Assembly (NCBI GenBank): GCA_035624355.1
Contig: DASPRQ010000024.1
Coordinates: 15,517 to 79,516, forward strand
Source of the DNA: Usitatibacter sp035624355
GTDB taxonomy: Bacteria; Pseudomonadota; Gammaproteobacteria; Burkholderiales; Usitatibacteraceae
Length of the DNA stretch: 64,000 bases
Direction of reading: 5' to 3'
Positions 1 through 8,001 of the stretch are shown here, one piece after another. The position numbers were made by a program, and so were the translations under genes. Each line of letters begins with the position of its first letter. Within the stretch, counting starts at the first letter, position 1. A model generated the notes under the pieces. It was given only the letters and a program-made list of their open reading frames with translations, did not search any database and was not told where the DNA came from.

Positions 1-195
1 GTAGCCGCCGCCGGGCCCGCGCACGCTCTCCACGAGCTCGCGCCGGCGCAGCTTCCCGAACAGCTGCTCGAGGTACGACAGCGAGATCTTCTGCCGCGCG
101 CTGATGCCGGCCAGCGTCACCGGCCCCTGCTCGGCGTGCAGGGCGAGGTCGAGCATCGCGGTGACCGCGAAGCGTCCCTTGGTCGTGAGTCTCAT
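1..195 (-). CDS. iscR: IscR, Rrf2-family Fe-S regulator (N-terminal part)
   Basis: Only the first 65 codons are inside the window; the gene continues past the left edge. The N-terminus begins MRLTTKGRFAVTAMLDLALH and continues through the winged-helix DNA-binding region (ISLSYLEQLF, LVESVRGPGGGY), which is the Rrf2/IscR signature. In the family, IscR binds a [2Fe-2S] cluster through three cysteines that lie further downstream, out of view, and represses the isc operon when the cluster is present. It lies directly downstream of cysE on the same strand and has two IscR-like operators in its own leader, consistent with autoregulation. Identification is strong; cluster ligands cannot be checked here. 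Confidence 0.93.
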   Translation of the reverse strand, partial: MRLTTKGRFAVTAMLDLALHAEQGPVTLAGISARQKISLSYLEQLFGKLRRRELVESVRGPGGGY

Positions 196-225
196 GGCGT
201 TCCTCGGGGAAGCCCGGGCGCAAAC

Positions 226-272
226 CCGAGCGAATTACTCAAGTATAGATCAAATCCGACCGATTTGCTCAA
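226..272 (-). promoter_or_regulatory. Two tandem IscR-like operators and iscR promoter
   Basis: Read on the minus strand, two 17-base elements repeat with a 30-bp period: TTGAGCAAATCGGTCGG (272-256) and TTGAGTAATTCGCTCGG (242-226). They share TTGAG-AA-TCG-TCGG and resemble the type 1 IscR site in which TTGA and TCGG half sites flank an AT-rich centre. A -10-like TATACT lies between them at 247-242. The placement just upstream of iscR fits the autorepression known for this family. Binding is inferred from pattern and position. Confidence 0.6.
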
Positions 273-285
273 GAATCTTCGCCGC

Positions 286-1008
286 CTAGCCGCGCCCCCC
301 GGCCGCCCGCCGGGCCGTGTCGGGGTCCCCCTCCCGGCCCTCCAGCTCCTCCAGCCGCCGGACGATGTCGGCGAGCCGCCCGTCGATGTCGTCGGTGTGC
401 GTGCTGAGCGCGGCGAGCACCTTGTTCAGCGGATCGTCGAGGTCCGCGCTCACGGCGTAGGCGTCGAAGGCCGTGCGGGCCTCGGCCCGGGGCGTGCCCG
501 GCTCCACGGTGCGCGCGGGTATGCCCACCACGGTCGCCCCCGCCGGGACCTCCTTGACCACCACGGAATTCGAGCCCACCTTCGCGCCGTCGCCCACCGT
601 GAGGGGCCCGAGGATCTTCGCCCCCGCGCCGACGACCACGCCGCGGCCGAGCGTCGGGTGGCGCTTGCCCTTGTTCCAGGAGACGCCGCCCAAGGTCACC
701 CCGTGGTAGAGCGTGCAATCGTCCCCGATCTCGGCGGTCTCTCCGATCACGATCCCCATTCCGTGGTCGATGAACACGCGCCGCCCGATCACCGCCCCCG
801 GATGGATCTCGATGCCGGTGAAGAACCGCGTGAGGTGGGACGTGTAGCGGGCGAGCCATCGCAGACCCCAGCGCCAGAGCGTGTGGGAGACGCGGTGCAG
901 CTGCAGCGCGTGGAAGCCGGGATAGCACGTGAGCACCTCCCAGACGGAGCGCGCGGCGGGATCGCGCTCGAACACGCAGTGGATGTCCTCGCGGATGCGG
1001 CTGAACAT
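286..1008 (-). CDS. cysE: Serine O-acetyltransferase
   Basis: The 240-residue product acetylates L-serine with acetyl-CoA, the committed step of cysteine synthesis, in the cytosol. It starts MFSRIREDIHCVFERDP, has the N-terminal helical SAT region, then the left-handed beta-helix with hexapeptide repeats (IHPGAVIG, FIDHGMGIVIGETAEIG, LYHGVTLGG). The ATG at 1008 is preceded by GAGG about 8 nt upstream. It is shorter at the N-terminus than the 273-residue E. coli enzyme, like the short NifP/SRPB-type serine acetyltransferases. It sits upstream of iscR, linking cysteine supply to Fe-S assembly; an IscR-like site lies about 50 bp upstream of its start. Confidence 0.93.
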   Translation of the reverse strand: MFSRIREDIHCVFERDPAARSVWEVLTCYPGFHALQLHRVSHTLWRWGLRWLARYTSHLTRFFTGIEIHPGAVIGRRVFIDHGMGIVIGETAEIGDDCTLYHGVTLGGVSWNKGKRHPTLGRGVVVGAGAKILGPLTVGDGAKVGSNSVVVKEVPAGATVVGIPARTVEPGTPRAEARTAFDAYAVSADLDDPLNKVLAALSTHTDDIDGRLADIVRRLEELEGREGDPDTARRAAGGRG

Positions 1009-1055
1009 GGACGCCTCGATCGTTCGGGATGGCCCCGCTGTGGACCCAGTCTCGC

Positions 1056-1080
1056 ATTCCCGAGTAAACTTATCAACTAT
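1056..1080 (-). promoter_or_regulatory. IscR-like operator between cysE and MFS gene
   Basis: On the minus strand the core TTGATAAGTTTACTCGG (1076-1060) has the same TTGA-N9-TCGG layout as the two elements before iscR, with ATAG before it and GAAT after it, as in type 1 IscR sites. It lies in the 147-bp divergent gap between cysE and the MFS transporter gene, so it could act on either. Function is inferred. Confidence 0.5.
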
Positions 1081-1155
1081 TCCCACACAACCCCTGTGCC
1101 CATGCCGCGCCCCGACGCCCGGCGCGGGCCGGGGTTTCTCGTTGCCTTGGAACAC

Positions 1156-2358
1156 ATGCTCCGGAAATACGTCGAGTTCATCCGCCAGCCGGACGTCGCG
1201 CGGCTGCTGGGGGTCGCCCTGCTCTCGCGCATGCCCGTGGGCATGGTGGGCTTCTCGATGCTCATGTTCCTGCGCGAGTCGCTCGGCAGCTTCTCGGCCG
1301 CGGGCACCGCGGTCGGCGCCAACTTCGTCGCGATCGCAATCACCGCGCCGGTGCTCGGGCGCCTCATCGACCGCCACGGGGCGCGCCCGGTGCTTTGGGT
1401 CACGGGCACCCTGCAGCCGCTTGCGCTCGTCGCGATCCTCGCCGGGGCGAAGCTGGGGCTGCCCTTCGCCCTCGTGGTCGCGAGCGCCGCGTGCGCCGGC
1501 GTCTTCGCGCCCCCGATCACGACGCTCACCCGCACCGTCTGGCGCCATCGCTTCGAGCGCGAGGAAGACCGGCGCACCGCCTTCGCCCTGGACGCCGTGA
1601 CGATCGAAGTGAACTTCACGGTGGGGCCCGCGCTCATGGGGGCGATCCTCGCCGGCGCCGGCGCGACCGCGGCGTTCTGCACCGCCATCGCCGCGGTCGT
1701 GGCCGCCGTGGGCGTCTTTGCGACCTCGCCGGGCCTGCGCTATTTCGGCCGGGGCGCGGACGTGCAGCGCCACCTCCTGGGCCCGCTCACCGAGCCGCGC
1801 CTGTGGGTGGTGTTCGCGGCCACCTTCGGCCTCACGATCGCGTTCGGTCTGCTGGAGGTGGGCTATCCCGCGTACGCGACCGGTCTCGGGGTGCCCGCGC
1901 TCGCCGGGCTGCTCCTCGGCATCAACTCGCTCGGCAGCGCGATCGGCGGCGCGATCTACGGCGGCCTGCATTTCAAGGCGCCCGTGGAGCGCCAGTTCGC
2001 CGCCGCGCTCGGCCTCATGGTGGTGCCGCTCTTCCTGCATGCGATCGTCGGGCCCACCGCGCTCTTCGCGCTGGTGGCGTTTCTCGCCGGAGCCCTCATC
2101 GCCCCCTCGATCGCGGCGCAATCGGTGCTCGTCTCGCGGCTCGCTCCCTCGCACTACGCGGCCGAGGCGTTCACGTGGTCTTCGACCTTCATCGTGAGCG
2201 GCCTAGGCGCCGGAATGGCCCTGGGCGGCCACCTCGTGGAGGCGCCCGGCGTGCGCGCCTCCTTCGCGGTCGGGGCGGCGATCGTGGCCGCCATGGCGCT
2301 CCTCGCGCTCGCCATCGCTCCGGCCCGCGCGATGTCGCCCGCGCGCGGCAGCGACTAG
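1156..2358 (+). CDS. MFS transporter
   Basis: A 400-residue integral membrane protein with about 12 hydrophobic segments. The first half carries the typical loop 2-3 motif of the major facilitator superfamily (GRLIDRHGARPVLW). The substrate is unknown; MFS proteins of this size move small solutes by proton coupling. I chose the ATG at 1156 (MLRKYVEFIRQPDVARLL) because it begins the amphipathic leader seen in the family; an in-frame ATG at 1102 would add 18 residues. The gene sits between cysE and trmJ, which are often adjacent in relatives. Its TAG (2356-2358) overlaps the stop codon of the converging trmJ. Confidence 0.8.
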   Translation: MLRKYVEFIRQPDVARLLGVALLSRMPVGMVGFSMLMFLRESLGSFSAAGTAVGANFVAIAITAPVLGRLIDRHGARPVLWVTGTLQPLALVAILAGAKLGLPFALVVASAACAGVFAPPITTLTRTVWRHRFEREEDRRTAFALDAVTIEVNFTVGPALMGAILAGAGATAAFCTAIAAVVAAVGVFATSPGLRYFGRGADVQRHLLGPLTEPRLWVVFAATFGLTIAFGLLEVGYPAYATGLGVPALAGLLLGINSLGSAIGGAIYGGLHFKAPVERQFAAALGLMVVPLFLHAIVGPTALFALVAFLAGALIAPSIAAQSVLVSRLAPSHYAAEAFTWSSTFIVSGLGAGMALGGHLVEAPGVRASFAVGAAIVAAMALLALAIAPARAMSPARGSD

Positions 2359-3095
2359 CGGCGCATCCGCGCCTCGAAGGCCGCGAGCATCCCGCGCAGC
2401 AACTTCACCTCGGAGCGCTCCAGCCCGGCGCGCGCGACCAGGCGCCGCAAGCGCTCCACGAGCCGGCCCGGCCGCGCGGGATCGAGGTAGCCGCTCTCGA
2501 CCATCGCCGACTCCCAGTGCGCGAGGAGCGCCCCGACGTCGTCCGCGGTCGCGGGCTCCCGGCGCGCCTCGGGCGGCGGCCCGAAGGAGGCGCTCGCGGC
2601 GGCGACCTCGTAGCAGGCCACCTGGACGGCGGCCGCGAGGTTGAGCGAGGGATAGCGCGCGTCGGCCGGAATCGTCACGAGCATGCCGCAACGCCCCAGC
2701 TCCTCGTTGGTGAGGCCCGAGGTCTCGTTTCCGAACACGAGCGCGACGGGACCGTCGCCGGCCGCGGCGACGATGCGCGGCGCCGCCTCGCGCAGCGCGA
2801 GCAGCCGGTGCGACAGCTCGCGCCGGCGCGCGGTGAAGCCCGCGGCGAGCACCGTGCCCGCGATCGCCGCGTCGAGGTCGAGGGCCGCGCGCGAGCGCTC
2901 GAGCACGTCGGCGCCGCCGGCGGCGAGCGCCCGCGCCTGCGCGCCGGGCGCCCTGCGCGGCGCCACTACGCGCAGGTCGGCGAACCCCATGGTCTTCATC
3001 GCGCGCGCCGCCGAGCCGACGTTGCCGGGATGGCTCGGCCGGGAGAGCACGATGCGGATGCGCCGGAGCGCCGCGTCCACGGGCATGGGCGCCAT
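2355..3095 (-). CDS. trmJ: tRNA (cytidine/uridine-32-2'-O)-methyltransferase TrmJ
   Basis: A 246-residue SpoU/TrmH (SPOUT) RNA methyltransferase. The N-terminus IRIVLSRPSHPGNVGSAARA is motif 1 (N-G-S-A-A-R-A), the middle carries ALVFGNETSGLTNEEL (motif 2) and IPADARYPSLNLAAAVQVACYE is motif 3, which together form the trefoil-knot AdoMet site. A helical C-terminal extension matches TrmJ rather than TrmL. The protein 2'-O-methylates position 32 of several tRNAs. The trmJ-cysE-iscR and suhB neighbourhood supports the name. Start at 3095 (MAPMPVDAA); an ATG three codons later is equally possible. The ribosome binding site is weak. Confidence 0.88.
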   Translation of the reverse strand: MAPMPVDAALRRIRIVLSRPSHPGNVGSAARAMKTMGFADLRVVAPRRAPGAQARALAAGGADVLERSRAALDLDAAIAGTVLAAGFTARRRELSHRLLALREAAPRIVAAAGDGPVALVFGNETSGLTNEELGRCGMLVTIPADARYPSLNLAAAVQVACYEVAAASASFGPPPEARREPATADDVGALLAHWESAMVESGYLDPARPGRLVERLRRLVARAGLERSEVKLLRGMLAAFEARMRR

Positions 3096-3266
3096 TCTGC
3101 CCGAGCGGGCGGGCCGCGGGCGCCGCGGGACGTGCCCGGCGGCGGACAAAGAAGAGCGGAGCGCCGCCCCCGGCGCCCCGCTCTTGCGCCCCACGATGAA
3201 ACCACTTCACGGCACCGTTCGTGGACGGTGCTTCGGTCCGGTTATCCGGCGATACCGGCGCGAGTC

Positions 3267-3283
3267 ATATCGTATTACGATAT
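3267..3283. promoter_or_regulatory. Palindromic operator upstream of MarR gene
   Basis: ATATCGTATTACGATAT is a 17-bp inverted repeat with perfect 8-bp arms (ATATCGTA/TACGATAT) around one central base. It is AT-rich in otherwise GC-rich DNA, lies 60 bp before the MarR-family start, and is followed by a -10-like TTTATA near 3296. Size and symmetry fit a MarR dimer site, so autoregulation is likely but inferred. Confidence 0.6.
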
Positions 3284-3342
3284 TTCGTCGCTGCATTTAT
3301 AGATCGCAGGGCGACATCCTGTCAACGCCGGCGGAGGGGGGC

Positions 3343-3768
3343 ATGCCGCTTTCGAGGTCCGAGTACGAGATGCTCGCCGCGTTCCGGTACCGCCTGCGGC
3401 AGTTCCTCGCCTTCAGCGAGCGGGCCGCGGAGGCGGTCGGCGTCACGCAGCAGCAGTACCAGGTGCTGCTCGCCCTGCGCGCCCATCGCGGCCCGGAGCT
3501 GCTCACCATCACCGACCTCGCCACGCAGATGCTCGTGAAGCACCATAGCGCGGTGGGCATGGTGAACCGCCTCGAGGAGCTGGGCATGCTCAAGCGCGAG
3601 CGCTCGCCGGGGGACCGGCGCAAGGTGGGCATCCGCCTCACGCCCGAGGGCGCGCGGGTCTTCGAGAAGCTCGCCTCCATGCATCGAGCCGAGCTGCAGC
3701 GCATCGGCCCCGACATGGGGCAGTTCATGGAGTACTTCGCGCGCGCCGTGGGCGAACCCGTGCCGTAG
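3343..3768 (+). CDS. MarR-family transcriptional regulator
   Basis: A 141-residue winged-helix repressor. The DNA-binding core runs from LTITDLATQMLVKHHSAVGM to the wing ERSPGDRRKVGIRLTPEGARVF (the D-R-R-K wing motif is characteristic of MarR). N- and C-terminal helices provide dimerisation. The ATG at 3343 follows a strong GGAGGGGGGC ribosome site. The ligand is unknown; there is no CxxxC or lone N-terminal redox cysteine as in OhrR. It is divergent from trmJ and stands alone, with a palindrome 60 bp upstream, so it probably regulates itself and perhaps distant targets. Confidence 0.88.
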   Translation: MPLSRSEYEMLAAFRYRLRQFLAFSERAAEAVGVTQQQYQVLLALRAHRGPELLTITDLATQMLVKHHSAVGMVNRLEELGMLKRERSPGDRRKVGIRLTPEGARVFEKLASMHRAELQRIGPDMGQFMEYFARAVGEPVP

Positions 3769-3860
3769 GGCGGGCCGCACCGGGGGTTCATAGTAGAATT
3801 CGCGTTCCCCATGCCGTGGCGCCGCCCCGCCGGGCGGCGCGGCATCCGCGCCCCGCTCCC

Positions 3861-4658
3861 ATGCATCCCATGCTCAACACGGCGGTGAAGGCCGCGCGCA
3901 AGGCGGGCGCCCTCATCAGCCGAGCCGCCTTCGACGTCGACAAGCTCACCGTGCGCAGCAAGCACCGCCACGACTACGTCTCGGAGGTCGACCACGCGGC
4001 CGAGGACGCCATCCTCGGCACGCTGCGCGAGGCCTATCCGGACCACGGCGTGCTCGCCGAGGAAAGCGGGGCCCGCCGCGCGAAGGCCGAGTACGTCTGG
4101 GTCGTCGATCCCCTCGACGGCACGACGAACTTCCTCCACGGCTTCCCGCAGTACTGCGTGTCGATCGCGCTGCTGCACCGGGGCGTGCCGCAGCAGGCGG
4201 TGGTCCTGGACCCGAACCGCAACGAGCTCTTCACCGCCACGCGCGGCGCCGGGGCGTTCCTGAACGACCGGCGCATCCGCGTGAGCCGCACCGACAAGGT
4301 CGAGCACGCGCTCGTCGGCACGGGCTTCCCGTTCAAGGAAGTGAGCCACCTCGACGAGTACCTGCGCATGTTCCGCAACATGACGCTCGCCTGCTCCGGA
4401 GTCCGACGCCCCGGCTCGGCCGCGCTCGACCTCGCGTGGGTGGCGTGCGGGCGCCTGGATGGATTCTGGGAGATCGGGCTCTCGCCGTGGGACATGGCGG
4501 CCGGGGCGCTGCTCGTGCGCGAGGCCGGCGGCCTCGTGGGCGACTTCGAGGGCGAGGAGGGATTCCTCGACAGCGGCCGCATCGTCGCCTCGAACGGGAA
4601 GCTCTTCGGCGCGATCCTCAAGGTGCTGCACGCGAAGGCGCAGCCGGCCGGGGGTTGA
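3861..4658 (+). CDS. suhB: Inositol monophosphatase family protein SuhB
   Basis: A 265-residue Mg-dependent phosphatase. Visible metal-site motifs are the EES of VLAEESGAR (about residue 70), WVVDPLDGTTNFLHG (about 80-94) and the distal SPWDMAAGALLVREAGG. Members hydrolyse inositol monophosphates; in Enterobacteria SuhB also joins the rRNA antitermination complex. The ATG at 3861 begins MHPMLNTAVKAARKAG, the usual family N-terminus. No good ribosome site precedes it. It follows the MarR gene by 92 bp, with a -10-like TAGAAT at 3794-3799. Co-location with trmJ, cysE and iscR matches other proteobacteria. Confidence 0.9.
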   Translation: MHPMLNTAVKAARKAGALISRAAFDVDKLTVRSKHRHDYVSEVDHAAEDAILGTLREAYPDHGVLAEESGARRAKAEYVWVVDPLDGTTNFLHGFPQYCVSIALLHRGVPQQAVVLDPNRNELFTATRGAGAFLNDRRIRVSRTDKVEHALVGTGFPFKEVSHLDEYLRMFRNMTLACSGVRRPGSAALDLAWVACGRLDGFWEIGLSPWDMAAGALLVREAGGLVGDFEGEEGFLDSGRIVASNGKLFGAILKVLHAKAQPAGG

Positions 4659-4668
4659 CGCCCATCAA
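4655..4668. promoter_or_regulatory. FNR-like box before hemG
   Basis: TTGACGCCCATCAA has the TTGA-N6-TCAA spacing of FNR/CRP-family boxes and matches the FNR consensus TTGAT-N4-ATCAA at nine of ten defined bases. It overlaps the suhB stop codon and ends 33 bp before the hemG start. Oxygen control of hemG is an inference. Confidence 0.45.
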
Positions 4669-4701
4669 GGGGCCGCGGGGCCCGTCGCATAGGATGGGGA
4701 A

Positions 4702-5283
4702 ATGCCGCGCGTCCTCATCGTCTTCGCCTCGATCGACGGCCAGACGGCGCGGATCGCCGAGCGCATGGCGCTCACCCTGCGCGAGGCCGGCCTCGAAGCG
4801 CTCGTGCACGACGTCGATTCGCCCGAGCCGCCCGAGGTGGCGGGCCACGCTGCGGTGATCGTTGGCGGCGGCATCCGCTACGGTCGCCATTCCGCCGCCC
4901 TCGAGCAATGGGTCCGCTCGCACCTCGCGGAGCTCGCCCGGCGGCCCGGCGCGTTCTTCTCGGTGTGCCTCAGCGCGGGAGGGCCCGGGGCGCGCCCCGC
5001 CACGGCGGACGGATACCGCGCGGACTTCATGCGCCGGACCGGATGGTACCCGGCGACCCAGGCGAGCTTCGCCGGCGCCCTGCCCTATCGCCGCTACAAC
5101 CCGTTCGTGCGCCTGATGATGCGCATCATCGTCGGCGTCGCGGGCGGCGACACCGACGCCTCGCGCGACTACGAGTACACCGATTGGGACGCGGTCGAGA
5201 TCTTCGCCGCGGCCTTCGCCGCGCGGGTTCGGGGCGTGCCTCTCCCCAGGCCCGCGGTCGAGCGCGTCCTCGAAGCCCGCTGA
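4702..5283 (+). CDS. hemG: Menaquinone-dependent protoporphyrinogen IX oxidase HemG
   Basis: A 193-residue long-chain flavodoxin-like protein. The FMN phosphate loop is FASIDGQTARIAERM (about residues 8-22). HemG-specific blocks follow: GGGIRYGRHSAALEQWV, FFSVCLSA, a middle insert with GYRADFMRRTGWYP, FAGALPYRRYNP and GGDTDASRDYEYTDWDAVEIF. HemG oxidises protoporphyrinogen IX to protoporphyrin IX in heme synthesis using quinone, so it works without oxygen. It begins 43 bp after suhB; GGGG lies 4-7 nt before the ATG. An FNR-like box just upstream would fit anaerobic expression. Length and motifs closely follow E. coli HemG. Confidence 0.88.
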   Translation: MPRVLIVFASIDGQTARIAERMALTLREAGLEALVHDVDSPEPPEVAGHAAVIVGGGIRYGRHSAALEQWVRSHLAELARRPGAFFSVCLSAGGPGARPATADGYRADFMRRTGWYPATQASFAGALPYRRYNPFVRLMMRIIVGVAGGDTDASRDYEYTDWDAVEIFAAAFAARVRGVPLPRPAVERVLEAR

Positions 5284-5367
5284 TCAATTAAGGCGCTCCG
5301 CGCTTGCCACGCGCCGCCGCGTGCCGGAACATGGCGGCTGGAGCCGCTCGAGGCGCCCGCGAACGAG

Positions 5368-7986
5368 ATGGACAGGCCGAACTTCGCACCCCCGGACCCC
5401 GACGACGAGAGCCGAGCTCCGTCGGCCGACCTCCCGGGCACCTCGCGACTGATGCAGCAGTACCTGGCGCTGAAGAGCCGGCACCCGGACATGCTGCTCT
5501 TCTACCGCATGGGAGATTTCTACGAGCTCTTCTACGGCGATGCCGAGCGCGCCGCGAAGCTGCTCGACATCACGCTCACCACGCGCGGGCAGTCGGCGGG
5601 GCGCCCGATCCGCATGGCGGGCGTCCCCTACCACGCCCTCGAGCAGTACCTCGCGAAGCTCGTGAAGCTGGGCGAGTCGGTCGCCATCTGCGAGCAGGTG
5701 GGCGACCCCGCCACGTCGAAGGGCCCCGTCGAGCGCCGCGTCACGCGCATCGTGACGCCCGGCACGCTCACCGACTCGGCGCTGCTGCCGGCCACGCGCG
5801 AGAGCCTGCTCGCGGCGGTGAACGTCGCGGGAGGCGGCGCGGGGCTCGCGTGGATCGCGCTCGCGAGCGGGAGCCTGCGCATCTGCGAGGTCGAGCTCGC
5901 GCGCCTCGACGCGGAGATCGAGCGCCTGCAGCCCGCGGAGGTCCTCGTGGCCGGGGAGACGGCGCTCGCGCCCCGCGCCGGCATGGCCGTGAAACGCGTG
6001 GAGCCGTGGCAATTCGACCCGCAGACGGCGCGGCGCGACCTCGCGCGCCAGTTCGGCACCGCCGACCTCGCCGGATACGGCTGCGAGGACATGGACCTCG
6101 CCGTCGGCGCGGCAGGCGCGCTGCTCGCCTACTGCCGGCACACGCAGCAATCCGCCCTGCCGCACGTGACCGGGCTCAAGGTCGAGCGCGAGAGCGAGCT
6201 CGTGACGATGGACGCGCCCACGCGGCGCAACCTCGAGATCACCGAGACGCTCGCCGGCGCCGAGTCGCCCACCCTCTTCTCCCTCCTCGACCGCACGGCG
6301 ACCTCCATGGGAAGCCGGCGGCTGCGGCACTGGCTGCACCATCCGCTGCGCGACGTCGCGGCCGTGCGCCGGAGGCTCGCCGCCGTCGGCGCGCTCGCCG
6401 ATCGCGATTCGCCGCTGCGCCATCCGCGCATCCACGAGCTCCTCGGTGCCTGGTCCGACGTCGAGCGCATCGCCGCGCGCGTGGCGCTCGGCACCGCCCG
6501 GCCCCGGGACCTCGCGGGGCTGCGCGACACGCTCGCCACGCTTCCCGCGCTGCACGAGGCGCTCGCGCTCGCGCCCGGGGCCGGCCTCGAGGAGCACGCC
6601 GCGGCGCTCGCGCCCGCCCCGGAGGCGCACGGGCTGCTGCGCCGCGCGCTGAAGGAAGAGCCCGCCGCGCTCGTGCGCGACGGCGGCGTGATCGCCGACG
6701 GCTTCGACGGCGAGCTCGACGAGCTGCGCGCGATCGGCAGCGACTGCGGCGCGTTCCTGCTCGACATGGAGCGGCGCGAGCGCGAACGCACCGGCATTGC
6801 GAACCTGCGCGTCGAGTACAACCGCGTCCACGGCTTCTACATCGAGGTGACCCAGGGCCAGCTCGACAAGGTGCCGGTCGAGTACAAGCGCCGCCAGACG
6901 ATGAAGAACGCCGAGCGCTTCATCACGCCGGAGCTCAAGGCCTTCGAGGACAAGGCGCTCGCGGCGGGGGAGCGCTCGCTCGCGCGGGAGAAGGCGCTCT
7001 ACGAGGCGCTGCTGCGGGAGCTCAACGCGCACCTCGCCCTGGTGCAGCGCATCGCCGCGGCCGCCGCCGAGCTCGACGCGCTCGCCTCGCTCGCCGCGTC
7101 CGCCGAGGCGCTGGGGCTCGCGTGCCCCGAGTTCACCGACGAGGAGCGCATCGACATCGCCGAGGGCCGGCACCTGGTGGTGGAAAGCCAGGTCGAGCGC
7201 TTCATCCCCAACGACGCGAGCCTCGCCCGCTCGCGCCAGCTGCTGCTCATCACCGGCCCCAACATGGGCGGCAAGTCCACGTACATGCGGCAGGTCGCGC
7301 AGATCGCGCTGCTCGCCCACTGCGGCAGCTTCGTGCCGGCGAGGTCGGCGGTGCTGGGGCCGATCGACCGCATCTTCACCCGCATCGGCGCCTCCGACGA
7401 CCTCGCGGGAGGCCGCTCGACGTTCATGGTGGAGATGACGGAGGCCGCCGCCATCCTCAACAGCGCCACGCCGCGGAGCCTGGTGCTCGTCGACGAGATC
7501 GGGCGCGGGACCTCGACCTTCGACGGCCTCGCCCTCGCCTGGGCGATCGCGCGCCATCTCGCCGAAACGGTGCGCTGCTACACGCTCTTCGCGACGCACT
7601 ACTTCGAGCTCACGCAGCTCGCGGGAGCGCTCGCCAACGTCGCCAACGTGCACCTCGACGCGGTCGAGCACAAGGATCGCATCGTCTTCCTGCACCGCCT
7701 CGAGGCGGGCCCCGCCGACCGCTCGTACGGCATCCACGTGGCCCACCTGGCGGGAATCCCGAAGGACGTCGTGCGCGCGGCGCGAAAGCACCTCGCGGAG
7801 CTCGAGCGCCAGCTGCGTCCCGCCTCCGCCCAGCCGGACCTCTTCGCCGCGCCCGCGCCGACCGAGGCGCCGCCGCGCCACGCGGCCCTCGACGCGCTCG
7901 ACGACCTCGATCCCGATGCGCTCAGCCCGAAGCAGGCCCTCGAGGCGCTCTACCGGCTGAAGAAGCTCACGCCCGCGCAGGAGTGA
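5368..7986 (+). CDS. mutS: DNA mismatch repair protein MutS
   Basis: An 872-residue mismatch-recognition ATPase. The N-terminal mismatch-binding domain carries FYRMGDFYELF, with the Phe-x-Glu wedge expected there. Connector, lever and clamp regions follow, including the family string YNRVHGFYIEVT. The ATPase has Walker A GPNMGGKST at residues 630-638, the signature region FMVEMTEAAAIL, Walker B LVLVDEIGRGTSTFDG and the switch His in FATHYFEL. A linker rich in Ala and Pro leads to a C-terminal tetramer/beta-clamp segment. MutS finds base mispairs and recruits MutL. Length matches the family (about 850-880). Transcribed alone, 84 bp after hemG. Confidence 0.97.
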   Translation: MDRPNFAPPDPDDESRAPSADLPGTSRLMQQYLALKSRHPDMLLFYRMGDFYELFYGDAERAAKLLDITLTTRGQSAGRPIRMAGVPYHALEQYLAKLVKLGESVAICEQVGDPATSKGPVERRVTRIVTPGTLTDSALLPATRESLLAAVNVAGGGAGLAWIALASGSLRICEVELARLDAEIERLQPAEVLVAGETALAPRAGMAVKRVEPWQFDPQTARRDLARQFGTADLAGYGCEDMDLAVGAAGALLAYCRHTQQSALPHVTGLKVERESELVTMDAPTRRNLEITETLAGAESPTLFSLLDRTATSMGSRRLRHWLHHPLRDVAAVRRRLAAVGALADRDSPLRHPRIHELLGAWSDVERIAARVALGTARPRDLAGLRDTLATLPALHEALALAPGAGLEEHAAALAPAPEAHGLLRRALKEEPAALVRDGGVIADGFDGELDELRAIGSDCGAFLLDMERRERERTGIANLRVEYNRVHGFYIEVTQGQLDKVPVEYKRRQTMKNAERFITPELKAFEDKALAAGERSLAREKALYEALLRELNAHLALVQRIAAAAAELDALASLAASAEALGLACPEFTDEERIDIAEGRHLVVESQVERFIPNDASLARSRQLLLITGPNMGGKSTYMRQVAQIALLAHCGSFVPARSAVLGPIDRIFTRIGASDDLAGGRSTFMVEMTEAAAILNSATPRSLVLVDEIGRGTSTFDGLALAWAIARHLAETVRCYTLFATHYFELTQLAGALANVANVHLDAVEHKDRIVFLHRLEAGPADRSYGIHVAHLAGIPKDVVRAARKHLAELERQLRPASAQPDLFAAPAPTEAPPRHAALDALDDLDPDALSPKQALEALYRLKKLTPAQE

Positions 7987-8001
7987 CCGCCCCCGCGGGC
8001 C

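Noticed and set aside
136..1155. Upstream extension of the MFS frame through cysE.
   Set aside because: The extended part is antisense to cysE and lacks MFS similarity; the hydrophobic protein starts near 1156.
5284..7881. Long open frame on the minus strand opposite mutS.
   Set aside because: It is the antisense shadow of a clear mutS gene in 70 percent GC DNA; its product is Arg/Glu/Ala-rich with no family motif.
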